Shown: positions 17,645-24,975, counted from the first letter of the stretch. The stretch: 49,770 bases of DNA from Rhodospirillaceae bacterium (GCA_018698795.1 JABIPG010000028.1:1-49770), one strand, 5' to 3'. Notes: generated from the letters alone by a model not told the origin. Program-made: numbers and translations.

Positions 17645-18955
17645 CTAAGCCGCTTTGGCCGGGCCGCCGCCGCCCCGGCGTTTTTGTTCGACCATCTGGA
17701 AGTAACTCTCCAGGCGGTTTTTCACGTTGGCGGGTGAGAAATAGCGCGGATCCACCAAATCAGTCTCGATGAAGGCGGCGGGTTTGCCGGTACGGGTCTC
17801 GATCTCACGCATCATCATCAATTGGCCGGCCGAGAACGAGTTGCAGCTTTTGATCGAGTTCACCAAAAATCCATCCGCCTGATAGTCGTTCATGTAGCTC
17901 TCGATCATGTCGACGCGGGCCGGCAGGTTGCGGTTGGTGTAACAACCCAGGCAATACTCGGCCAAACTTTCCAAGGGTCGCGACGGGTCGTGTCGGAAGC
18001 CATCGTAATCGTAGACGCCGCCGACCTTGGTGTAGGTGGAAGCCACCACGACCGCACCTTCGTCGTAAAACATCTGCCAGAAATCCCGGAACGACGTCCA
18101 GTTGGGCGGACCCTCGACCACCAAACGGTAGCGTTCGTCCTTCATCTCGCCCTCAGGCGTGATCGGACCCTGGCCCTTGGCGATGCGGTCTTCGATCTCG
18201 CCGCGTAAAATTTTGTAGTAATCGACTGCATCTTGGGTGCCGCGGAAGGCGGTAAAGATCGGGCCGATGTAATAGACGCCGCCGAAATAGGCATCGATGG
18301 GGCTGGGTTTGTTTTTCGCACTCTGCATGACCCAGACGAAATCGTCTTCCGCCTTGGCGGAAAGGGCCAGGTTCTCACGCAGCCGGTCGATATCGAACTT
18401 AACGCCCGAGACTTCTTCCATGGCCGGGATCACTTCTTCCTTCAACTGCTTGACCACGTAGTCGCGCATGTTGTCGGTGATGATGCCGTCGCCGGTATAA
18501 GGCACATGCAGCATGGTGGTCTTACAGCCGTACTGATCGCGCAGCAGCTCAAACCACTTCATGAAGGTGAAACACCCGGTATAGCTGAGCAGCAACAGAT
18601 CGGGCACCGGCATGGGCTTGCCGTTGGGTGCGATGGCGCCCTTGGCCATGTTGCCGATATCGGCCTTCACGTAGGTACACACATCCTCCGAATGGCCCAT
18701 CTTCTCGGCGTCTTGGATCATGCGCCCGGATTTCTTGCGCATGCCGTTCTGGATGGCGTTGATCTCTGGCAGGTTGTTGAGCATGTCGAAACACATGATC
18801 AGCTCATTGAGGTTGCCGGGCACGTAGGTGGCGGCGACTTTGCGGCCGGTTTCCGGTGCGTCGGTCAATTGCTCGTAGTTGTCGGCAATCATCTCTTTTT
18901 GCTTGATCATCGAGGCTTCTTTGATGATGTCGTCCTGTGCGGGTGCGGGGCTCAT
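17645..18955 (-). CDS. bcrB: Benzoyl-CoA reductase subunit B
   Basis: 436-residue member of the 2-hydroxyacyl-CoA dehydratase D-component family (HgdB-like fold). With BcrC it forms the site where benzoyl-CoA is reduced to the cyclic dienoyl-CoA. Cysteines placed to bind iron-sulfur clusters include Cys128 (SYTGCFTF), Cys335 and Cys338 (EYCLGCYTNRNLPAR) and Cys371 (SIKSCNSFSAGQ). The start is the ATG at 18955, which overlaps the bcrC TGA as ATGA and has GGAG upstream; an ATG at 18967 is less likely. The C-terminus ends in a basic/Gly tail (KRRGGGGPAKAA). Length and order match subunit B of the Thauera/Rhodopseudomonas enzymes. Confidence 0.93.
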   Translation of the reverse strand: MSPAPAQDDIIKEASMIKQKEMIADNYEQLTDAPETGRKVAATYVPGNLNELIMCFDMLNNLPEINAIQNGMRKKSGRMIQDAEKMGHSEDVCTYVKADIGNMAKGAIAPNGKPMPVPDLLLLSYTGCFTFMKWFELLRDQYGCKTTMLHVPYTGDGIITDNMRDYVVKQLKEEVIPAMEEVSGVKFDIDRLRENLALSAKAEDDFVWVMQSAKNKPSPIDAYFGGVYYIGPIFTAFRGTQDAVDYYKILRGEIEDRIAKGQGPITPEGEMKDERYRLVVEGPPNWTSFRDFWQMFYDEGAVVVASTYTKVGGVYDYDGFRHDPSRPLESLAEYCLGCYTNRNLPARVDMIESYMNDYQADGFLVNSIKSCNSFSAGQLMMMREIETRTGKPAAFIETDLVDPRYFSPANVKNRLESYFQMVEQKRRGGGGPAKAA

Positions 18956-20121
18956 AGCTCGCTCCATAATTTGATGGTATCAGCGAAAGTGCCGGCCTGT
19001 TCGCGGATCGGCTGCATCTGGCCGGAGTTCTCGGCGTACTTGAACGAAATGTGTGGCACGCTGGATTTGGTGAGTGCATTGGCCAGCATGGGCCGGTCCA
19101 AAAGCGCGGGGTCGCAGAAGCTGGGGGCGGCGAAAATCACACCCTCTGCGGCGCGATCCTTCACGGCATCCACCAGGTACTTGCCCTTGCGCTCGCCGCA
19201 GGGCTCATACTTGGCGGCGGTCTCGGTCGAGTGTTTGATGAAGGCGTCGGCCAAGTTGGCGACGGGGTCGCCGTCGATGGCGACGTCCGCCAGCATCCAG
19301 CGATTGATCAGCATGTAGTCGTCATCGACGATGTAGCAGCCCGCAAGCTCGATGGATTTGATCAGGCTCAGCGGCGGCTGTTCGCAGAACGAGCCCTGCA
19401 TGATGATGCGGCAGTTGTCGCGCATGGGCCGGTCTTCGGCTTCGGCGGCGGCGAGGTATTCCTCAATCAACTGCGTGTGCTCTTCCACCGGCAAAACCAT
19501 GCCCGCCCGCATCACCAGATAAACCTCGCGCGCTGGCGCTTTCCACGGCGCGCCGGAGCGGAAATCGTAGACCCGATTTACGGCGTTGCGGTTTTCGTTA
19601 TAGAGCGCGATGGATTGGCGGATGGCATCGTCGGTGATTTCGCGGCCCGAAATTCCTTCCAGCCCTTCCTTCAGCTCTTTCAGTTCTTGGGTGTAGTAGG
19701 TGCCGCCGATATCGTCGCGGAAATTTTGCGGCACATCGAAGTAGCGCACATAGACATCCGGCAGCATCATTTTCCACATGCCCGATAGATTGCGGATCAC
19801 ATCGCAGATGGATGGGAACAGCATGCCGTCGACGAAATCGAGTTTTTTGGAGATGGCGAGCTCCACCGTCGAGCGGGGGATGCGGCAGATGTAGCTCTGG
19901 TAATAGGCGTCGCCGTGGATGACCTCCATGTTGTCGCCACCACCCAAAACGCCCAAGGGCAGCATGCCGGCGGCGTGGATGATCTCGCGCGGCACATAGA
20001 CCGGCATGTAGCCGATGACCTTGCGTCCGGGCTCCGCGTCTTTCCAGGCGCGAGCGGACGTGAAATCCAGGTCCTCGTAGAGCCTCTCGCATTCATCGAC
20101 GATTTGTTTGAGTGTCCTCAT
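18952..20121 (-). CDS. bcrC: Benzoyl-CoA reductase subunit C
   Basis: 389-residue partner of BcrB, same dehydratase-like fold. Seen: GYMPVYVPREIIHAAGMLPLGV at 37-58, the family start motif for CoA-thioester reductases and dehydratases, then Cys79 (SYICRIPRS), Cys106 (FPSICDVIRN), Cys246 (MQGSFCEQPP) and Cys336 (APSFCDPAL). It is the first gene of the operon (ATG at 20121) and is coupled to bcrB. The leader carries two GTCCCAA copies (20123-20129, 20134-20140, plus strand) and the palindrome at 20168-20185. Together the four genes encode a complete class I benzoyl-CoA reductase; specificity for benzoyl-CoA versus a methyl- or hydroxy-analogue is not decided by sequence alone. Confidence 0.93.
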   Translation of the reverse strand: MRTLKQIVDECERLYEDLDFTSARAWKDAEPGRKVIGYMPVYVPREIIHAAGMLPLGVLGGGDNMEVIHGDAYYQSYICRIPRSTVELAISKKLDFVDGMLFPSICDVIRNLSGMWKMMLPDVYVRYFDVPQNFRDDIGGTYYTQELKELKEGLEGISGREITDDAIRQSIALYNENRNAVNRVYDFRSGAPWKAPAREVYLVMRAGMVLPVEEHTQLIEEYLAAAEAEDRPMRDNCRIIMQGSFCEQPPLSLIKSIELAGCYIVDDDYMLINRWMLADVAIDGDPVANLADAFIKHSTETAAKYEPCGERKGKYLVDAVKDRAAEGVIFAAPSFCDPALLDRPMLANALTKSSVPHISFKYAENSGQMQPIREQAGTFADTIKLWSEL

Positions 20122-20167
20122 CGTCCCAACCTTGTCCCAATCTTTTAACGATTCTATATTTCTTAAT

Positions 20168-20185
20168 TTGGTACTATAATACCAA
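20168..20185. promoter_or_regulatory. Palindromic operator candidate over a TATAAT box, bcr / acetyltransferase divergent region
   Basis: TTGGTACTATAATACCAA is a perfect inverted repeat, TTGGTA-N6-TACCAA. Its centre contains TATAAT (20175-20180, plus strand), a consensus -10 for the acetyltransferase-regulator pair, with only a weak -35 (TTCTAT at 20152-20157). On the minus strand it lies 47-64 bases upstream of the bcrC ATG. Binding here by the neighbouring Rrf2-family protein would control both directions. Flanks are very AT-rich. Confidence 0.65.
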
Positions 20186-20326
20186 TTAATTTAAAAGGCC
20201 ATAGAAAAATTGCGGCTTCGGGGCGTAGCGTTAAAGCGCAGGACCCGATTGAGCGTTTATCTCTCTTTTCGGTACGAAAAAGCGTATATTAAAATGGCGA
20301 ATCGAATGACGGAGTCCAAACTGCCC

Positions 20327-20848
20327 ATGAGCGATGCCCCCACAGACGCCCCGACTGACACCAGTACCGAAAACGACTTAAGTATCCGGCCTGCCCGACC
20401 TGACGACATGGCCACCGTGATGGCCATCGATGCGCGCATCACCGGCGAGGAAAAACTCGCCTACTGGTCGGAAATGTTCGAGCGTTTCGGACGGCGTGAC
20501 GACCGTTATTTTCTGCTCGCTGAAACGGATCGTCGTGTGGTCGGCTATGTGGTCGGCGAGGTCCGCGCGTGGGAGTTCGGCTCGCCGCCCTGCGGTTGGG
20601 TGTTTGCCGTCGGCGTCGATCCGTCCATGCGCACGCGCAAGATCGGCACGCGGTTGTTTCAGGCTTTGTGCGATGCCCTGCAAGCGCGCGGTATCGATAT
20701 CATCCGCACCATGACGGCGCGCGACGATGAACTGAACATGGCCTTCTTCCGCTCGCAAGGCATGATGGGCGGACCATTCATTGAATTGGAAATGCCGTTG
20801 GCGGAGCGCCAAAATTGGCAAGGTGAGCGCGGGGGGGACGGCACATGA
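20327..20848 (+). CDS. badL: GNAT N-acetyltransferase, BadL-like
   Basis: About 173 residues from the ATG at 20327 (GGAG 12 bases upstream). Starts at 20294 and 20306 are also possible. GNAT fold: LSIRPARPDDMATVMAID opens the domain, VVGYVVGEVRAWEFG and WVFAVGVDPSMRTRKIGTRLFQAL (acetyl-CoA loop RKIGTR) follow, and FFRSQGMMGGPFIELEM closes it. The N-terminus has three tetrapeptides, DAPT-DAPT-DTST. The stop overlaps the next ATG (ATGA). In Rhodopseudomonas palustris, BadL is a GNAT enzyme that acetylates aminobenzoates; the products bind BadM and relieve repression of benzoyl-CoA reductase genes. Family and position match; substrate is inferred. Confidence 0.78.
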   Translation: MSDAPTDAPTDTSTENDLSIRPARPDDMATVMAIDARITGEEKLAYWSEMFERFGRRDDRYFLLAETDRRVVGYVVGEVRAWEFGSPPCGWVFAVGVDPSMRTRKIGTRLFQALCDALQARGIDIIRTMTARDDELNMAFFRSQGMMGGPFIELEMPLAERQNWQGERGGDGT

Positions 20849-21264
20849 AGCTGCAACAGGCGACGCGCTGCGCGCTGTTCGCGGTGTTCGAACTGGCGCG
20901 CGATCCGGCCCGCCAATTGGCGGCGGCGGAAATCGCCGACAAGTACGATCTCTCGGTCAACCATTTGGCCAAAGTGCTGCGTGAGTTGTCGCGCGCCAAG
21001 ATCATCAACTCCGTGCGCGGTGCCGGTGGCGGCTACACTTTCGCCGCCAACCCCAAACGCCTGACGCTCTACGAGATTGTCAGCCGCTTCGAAGATATCC
21101 ACCCCGATGAGGCCGAAGCCGGCGCTAGCGGCGGTGTCACGGGCGTCACGGGCGTCACCGATGCGACCCGGGCTCTTGGCCGCGTGCTCACCGAAATCGA
21201 CGGCATCACGGCATCTACGCTGAAATCCATCAGCGTCGCGACGTTTTTGAAGTTGGGGCGGTAG
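20845..21264 (+). CDS. badM: Rrf2-family transcriptional regulator, BadM-like
   Basis: 139-residue winged-helix regulator. Rrf2 features: MKLQQATRCALFAVFELA, the helix-turn-helix AAAEIADKYDLSVNHLAKVLRELSRAKIINSVRGAGGGYTFA (about 27-67) with the family wing motif RGAGGGY, and a C-terminal dimerisation helix. The loop that in IscR/NsrR holds three cluster cysteines (about residues 90-106) has none here. It is instead a Gly/Val/Thr stretch made by a 9-bp tandem repeat. It is therefore unlikely to bind an Fe-S cluster through that site and more likely to sense a small molecule, as BadM does. Coupled to the acetyltransferase by ATGA and divergent from bcrCBAD, so regulation of that operon is the natural inference. 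Confidence 0.8.
   Translation: MKLQQATRCALFAVFELARDPARQLAAAEIADKYDLSVNHLAKVLRELSRAKIINSVRGAGGGYTFAANPKRLTLYEIVSRFEDIHPDEAEAGASGGVTGVTGVTDATRALGRVLTEIDGITASTLKSISVATFLKLGR
21136..21162 (+). repeat. 9-bp tandem repeat inside the Rrf2-type regulator gene
   Basis: GTCACGGGC at 21136-21144 and 21145-21153, then the variant GTCACCGAT at 21154-21162. It encodes Val-Thr-Gly twice followed by Val-Thr-Asp at residues 98-106, exactly where Rrf2 proteins such as IscR carry their cluster-binding cysteines. Confidence 0.8.
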
Positions 21265-21380
21265 GGACGCGATCTAGCCCCAAGAGGCCGCGTTTCGGTA
21301 TGAAAGTCAGCTCTTAAGTTGTTAGTGGTCGGCGATCTTGTTGAAAAAGATTGTCCGATTGTGACCCAGAACGAACACCC

Positions 21381-21414
21381 ACCGTCATGCCTGGACTTGA
21401 TCTGATCATCCACG
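21381..21414 (+). repeat. Dispersed REP-like element, copy 1
   Basis: ACCGTCATGCCTGGACTTGA followed by TCTGATCATCCACG. It aligns with 22285-22318 in the skeleton ACCGTCATGC..GG.CT.GA......ATCCACG. It lies in the 236-base gap between the Rrf2 regulator and the glutathione transferase; I see no gene or RNA in the rest of that gap. Such elements are common between genes of Rhodospirillales. Confidence 0.55.
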
Positions 21415-21500
21415 ATTTGCTTCACTGCTTGCGCTTCGTCGGATGGTCGTTGATGCTTTGATCTTCATTCGCCGTGTTCATCCCGCCGGAGAGATCAGAG

Positions 21501-22070
21501 ATGTTGAAATTCTATTTTTCGCCGTTGACCAGTTCGCTTGCCACCCACATTGCGCTCTTGGAATGTGGTGCCGAATATGAGCCGTGTCCCACCTTGATGA
21601 GCAAGAAAGAAACTCGGGCACCGGCCTACTTGGCTATCAACCCCAACGGCAAAGTGCCAGCCTTGGTGACGGACAGCGGACGGGTAATCACCGAGGTAGC
21701 CGCTACGCTCTATTATCTGGCGCGCAGCTTCCCGGACGCGGCGCTTTGGCCAGAAGGTGATTTGGAAGCCGAAGCCGAGGTGATTTCATGGATGTCGTTT
21801 ACCGCCTCTACGGTCCATGGCGCGCGGGTCGGCGGCGCCGAAGCTTTTGCCGAGGCCTTTGAGATCGCCAACACCAAGTTTGGCGACCAGCAATGGGCGA
21901 TCGGACGCTTCACGATTGCCGATATTCATCTGTTCCGCGTGTACTGGCGCTTCCGTCCAACCATGGACGCTCCTCCAGGCACCTACCCGGCCCTGGAATC
22001 CCATCACGACCGCATGCTGGCCCGTCCGGCCGTGCAGAAAGCCATGGAAGTTGAAAACGGATACGGCTGA
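21501..22070 (+). CDS. Glutathione S-transferase family protein
   Basis: 189 residues from the ATG at 21501, with GGAG nine bases upstream; an upstream in-frame ATG at 21474 lacks a site. The thioredoxin-like N-terminal domain (MLKFYFSPLTSSLATHIALLE) has Ser at the usual catalytic place and NPNGKVPALVTDSGRVITEVAATLYYLA (about 53-80), which includes the cis-Pro and the glutathione gamma-glutamyl binding Glu. The all-helical C-terminal domain contains the N-capping box motif FTIADIHLFRVYW. Cytoplasmic. The specific substrate is unknown; similar bacterial GSTs act in detoxification. It stands alone between repeats. Confidence 0.88.
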   Translation: MLKFYFSPLTSSLATHIALLECGAEYEPCPTLMSKKETRAPAYLAINPNGKVPALVTDSGRVITEVAATLYYLARSFPDAALWPEGDLEAEAEVISWMSFTASTVHGARVGGAEAFAEAFEIANTKFGDQQWAIGRFTIADIHLFRVYWRFRPTMDAPPGTYPALESHHDRMLARPAVQKAMEVENGYG

Positions 22071-22284
22071 GAAACCCGTTGTAGCCAAGCGCGGGCTCAT
22101 TTTCATAGAGAAAGACCGGTGATCCACCACGGCCGTTCCGCAATGATGCGAACACCGGCGATCCAGAAACGAGTACGGGCCGACATGCTGCAAGAGAAAA
22201 CGTTGGCTCATGGAGGTTCGCTTCCTGCGCTGGGAGAACCCCAAGCGAAGTTGATTTGCCCGATGATAGTGCGGTAGGGAATTC

Positions 22285-22349
22285 ACCGTCATGCGCGGGC
22301 TCGACCCGCGTATCCACGTCTTTGGTGCGGTTCAGGGAAAGACGTGGAT
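22285..22349. repeat. Dispersed REP-like element, copy 2, with perfect 12-bp hairpin
   Basis: ACCGTCATGCGCGGGCTCGA at 22285-22304 resembles copy 1. Its 3' part forms a perfect stem, ATCCACGTCTTT (22312-22323) with AAAGACGTGGAT (22338-22349), around a 14-base loop. It occupies the 355-base gap 22071-22425 between the glutathione transferase and radC, which converge. It might end transcription from both sides or simply be a mobile palindromic repeat. The remainder of that gap (22071-22284) shows no credible gene. Confidence 0.6.
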
Positions 22350-22425
22350 GGCCGGTAAATCCAAGGGCATCCAATCCGCATTTGTTCACCGCCAGATGTC
22401 GGCAAATGTGAACCGGTGGCGGAAT

Positions 22426-23367
22426 TCAGATCAGCCCCATCTCCTTGAACGACGAATGGCCGCGTTTGGAGATGACGATGTGGTCGTGCAGGACGATGCC
22501 GAGCTTTTCGCCGGCTTCCGAAATTTCCAGCGTCATGTCGATGTCGGCCTGGCTGGGCGTCGGGTCGCCCGACGGGTGATTGTGCACCATGATCAATGCC
22601 GTTGCGCCCAGTTCCAGCGCGCGCTTGATCACTTCGCGCGGATAGACGGGCGTGTGGTTGACGGTGCCTTGTTGCTGCACCTCGTCGGCGATGACCATGT
22701 TTTTGGTGTTCAAAAACACGATGCGGAACTGTTCGTTCATGTCATGCGCCATCTGTGATTTCAGATAGCGGATCAGTTTGTTCCACGATGACAAGACCGG
22801 CTGCTCGGCGATCTCCGCCTGACCCAGGCGTCCGGCGGCGGCTTTGATGGCTTTCAGTTCAACGATGGTCTGATAGGTGATGGTGTCGACCTCCGCCAAG
22901 CGGTCGGGGTCGGCGGCGAACACGCCGTCCAATCCGCCGAAGGTGTCGATCAATTTCTTGGCCAGCGGTTTTACGTCCTTGCGTGGGATCGAATAGAACA
23001 GCAGCAATTCCAACAACTCGTAGTCGGCCAAGGCATTGGCGCCTTGCTCCATGAAACGGTCGCGCAGCCGTTGGCGGTGACCCCAATAGTGCGGCTTGTT
23101 GTCGTCTTTGGCTTTCTTGTCGGTTTCGTCCGGCGGTGGCGCCTTCAAGATCGCTTCGGCGAGTTCCGGTGTCGGGTCGGCGACGGAGAACTTCCAGTTT
23201 TGCTTCACCTTGTCCCACTTACCACCGAGATCGCGCAAGATACGCCGGTAAGGGTGCGTGTCGCCGCTGATGCGGTATTCGAAGGCATCGCCGTCAGAGT
23301 TAATCTCGCTCAGGTAGAGGCCTGCGTCGCCAATGATCTGTTGGTCCGATCTGGCGTCCTCTGACAT
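22426..23367 (-). CDS. radC: RadC family JAMM-domain protein with extra N-terminal domain
   Basis: About 313 residues from the ATG at 23367. The RadC part starts at HYWGHRQRLRDRFMEQGANALADYELLELLL-type sequence (helix-hairpin-helix) and continues into the metalloprotease-like JAMM/MPN domain with HNHPSGDPTPSQADID, the complete zinc-ligand signature, and the C-terminal HDHIVISKRGHSSFKEMGLI-type end. RadC proteins usually have about 220-230 residues. Here some 90 residues precede the known fold (QIIGDAGLYLSEIN...KWDKVKQNWKFSV...). The true function of RadC is unsettled; the original repair role was withdrawn. It starts four bases after the map stop, so the two are co-transcribed, as in many alphaproteobacteria. 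Confidence 0.9.
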   Translation of the reverse strand: MSEDARSDQQIIGDAGLYLSEINSDGDAFEYRISGDTHPYRRILRDLGGKWDKVKQNWKFSVADPTPELAEAILKAPPPDETDKKAKDDNKPHYWGHRQRLRDRFMEQGANALADYELLELLLFYSIPRKDVKPLAKKLIDTFGGLDGVFAADPDRLAEVDTITYQTIVELKAIKAAAGRLGQAEIAEQPVLSSWNKLIRYLKSQMAHDMNEQFRIVFLNTKNMVIADEVQQQGTVNHTPVYPREVIKRALELGATALIMVHNHPSGDPTPSQADIDMTLEISEAGEKLGIVLHDHIVISKRGHSSFKEMGLI

Positions 23368-23371
23368 GGGA

Positions 23372-24193
23372 TCAGACGTCGTAGGGCGGTTTGTCCAGAC
23401 CACCGGGCGATAGCGTGAATATCTCGTAGCCGTCTTCGGTGACGGCCAGTGAATGTTCGAACTGCGCCGACAGCGAGCGGTCTTTGGTGACAGCCGTCCA
23501 GCCGTCGCAAAGGATTTTGACTTCGAATCCGCCGATGTTGATCATCGGCTCGATGGTGAAGAACATGCCGGCGCGCAACACCTCGCCTTCGCCGGGGCGT
23601 CCGAAGTGCATGACATTGGGGGCGTCATGGAAAACCTGGCCCAGTCCGTGCCCGCAGAAATCACGCACCACCGAAAAGCGCTCGCCTTCGGCGTAGCTCT
23701 GAATGGCATGGCCGATGTCGCCGAGGGTCTTGCCGGGTTTGACCTCGCGAATGCCGCGCCACATGGACTCGAACGTCACATCGATCAGGCGCTCGGATTT
23801 GCGACCGATTTTTCCCACCGGATACATGCGGCTGGAATCGCCGTGCCAGCCATCGACGATGGTGGTGACGTCGATATTAACGACATCGCCCTCGCGCAAT
23901 TTTTTATCGCCCGGAATGCCGTGACAAACCACGTGGTTGATCGACGTGCAGATGGATTTGGGGAAACCCCGGTAATTCAGTGGCGCTGAAATACCGCCGC
24001 GCTCGGCCACGAAATTATGGCAAAGCTGGTTCAGTCGTTCGGTCGTGACCGACGGCACCACGTGCGGCGTGATGAAGTCCAGACACTCGGCCGCCAATTT
24101 GCCGGCCTTGCGCATGCCATCGAAGGCTGCGGGCCCGTGCAGCCGGATTACGCGGCCATCGCGGCCCGGAGTCTGTGTGTAAAGTTCTTGCAT
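23372..24193 (-). CDS. map: Type I methionine aminopeptidase
   Basis: Removes the N-terminal methionine from nascent proteins in the cytoplasm. 273 residues from the ATG at 24193 (a GTG precedes it). The five metal ligands are all present at about Asp108 (VVNIDVTT), Asp119 (GWHGDSSRMY), His182 (CGHGLGQVFH), Glu215 (FFTIEPMIN) and Glu246 (SAQFEHSLAV), along with substrate His91 (NHVVCHGIPG). Type I (no insert), with no N-terminal zinc-finger extension. It lies between sfsA and radC on the same strand. Confidence 0.96.
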   Translation of the reverse strand: MQELYTQTPGRDGRVIRLHGPAAFDGMRKAGKLAAECLDFITPHVVPSVTTERLNQLCHNFVAERGGISAPLNYRGFPKSICTSINHVVCHGIPGDKKLREGDVVNIDVTTIVDGWHGDSSRMYPVGKIGRKSERLIDVTFESMWRGIREVKPGKTLGDIGHAIQSYAEGERFSVVRDFCGHGLGQVFHDAPNVMHFGRPGEGEVLRAGMFFTIEPMINIGGFEVKILCDGWTAVTKDRSLSAQFEHSLAVTEDGYEIFTLSPGGLDKPPYDV

Positions 24194-24261
24194 CACTTGA
24201 TTATGCTCAAAAAAATCGACCGTGCCAGCTTTTCGGAGGGCTCTCGGCCATCAAATTAAAG

Positions 24262-24975
24262 TCAATCGAGGAATTCAACCGGTTTGGCCAACGTAATGCC
24301 CTCAGGTGTTAATTTGCAACCGTAAGCCAGGATTTCAACCCCCATAGCGCGCGCTTTATCCAGCGCTTCGCCGTAGGCCGGATCAATGTCGCGCGCGATG
24401 GTAACGCCGGCGGCGCCATCACCGCGCTGCACAAGATAGAACATGACCGCCCGGTGCCCATCTTTGACCATGTCCGAAAGCTCGACTAAGTGCTTGGCGC
24501 CGCGCGCCGTGACGCCATCGGGAAACTCGACCGGTGCACCGGCTTTGAGGCTTCGGCGCATGGTGACATTCTTCACTTCGACATAACAAAGACCTTTTTT
24601 GTCGTCTTCCAATAACACATCGATGCGCGAGTTTTTGCCATACTTGACCTCGCGCCGGATGCCCGCATAGCCCTTCAATTCAGGAACCTTGCCAGCGGCA
24701 ATGGCGTCATAAACCAAGGCGTTCGGGTGGCTGGTGTTGATGCCGACCAACGAGCGACCGATGCGGATCATCTCCCAGGTGTATTTGAGTTTGCGGTCCG
24801 GGTTCGTGGCGGGGCTGATCCAAACTTCAGCGCCCGGCTCATTGACGCTCAACATGGAGCCCGAGTTGGCGCAGTGTGCGGTCACGGTTTCGCCGCTCTC
24901 CAACTCAACATCGGCCATGAAGCGTTTGTAACGCTTGATCAACCGGCCCTTTAACAGAGGGGCGTGAAATCTCAT
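24262..24975 (-). CDS. sfsA: SfsA family nuclease-like protein
   Basis: 237 residues. SfsA was named for stimulating sugar fermentation in E. coli when overproduced. The fold combines an OB-like N-terminal domain with a restriction-endonuclease-like core, and its real role is unclear. Seen: MRFHAPLLKGRLIKRYKRFMADVEL-type opening, AHCANSGSMLSV, GINTSHPNALVYDAI, and the nuclease-like core SRIDVLLEDD...CYVEVKNVTM with PDGVTARGAKHLVEL, all strongly conserved in the family. First gene of the sfsA-map-radC series, divergent from the binding-protein gene across a 219-base gap. Confidence 0.94.
   Translation of the reverse strand: MRFHAPLLKGRLIKRYKRFMADVELESGETVTAHCANSGSMLSVNEPGAEVWISPATNPDRKLKYTWEMIRIGRSLVGINTSHPNALVYDAIAAGKVPELKGYAGIRREVKYGKNSRIDVLLEDDKKGLCYVEVKNVTMRRSLKAGAPVEFPDGVTARGAKHLVELSDMVKDGHRAVMFYLVQRGDGAAGVTIARDIDPAYGEALDKARAMGVEILAYGCKLTPEGITLAKPVEFLD

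Noticed and set aside
15471-18955. Reading the bcr genes as a 2-hydroxyacyl-CoA dehydratase with its activator
   Set aside because: Dehydratases have one activator gene that forms a homodimer; here two different ATPase genes, one with the BcrA-type insert, accompany two large subunits in the Thauera order.
18233-19318. 361-residue plus-strand frame across bcrB and bcrC
   Set aside because: Antisense shadow; crosses the coupled bcrC-bcrB junction.
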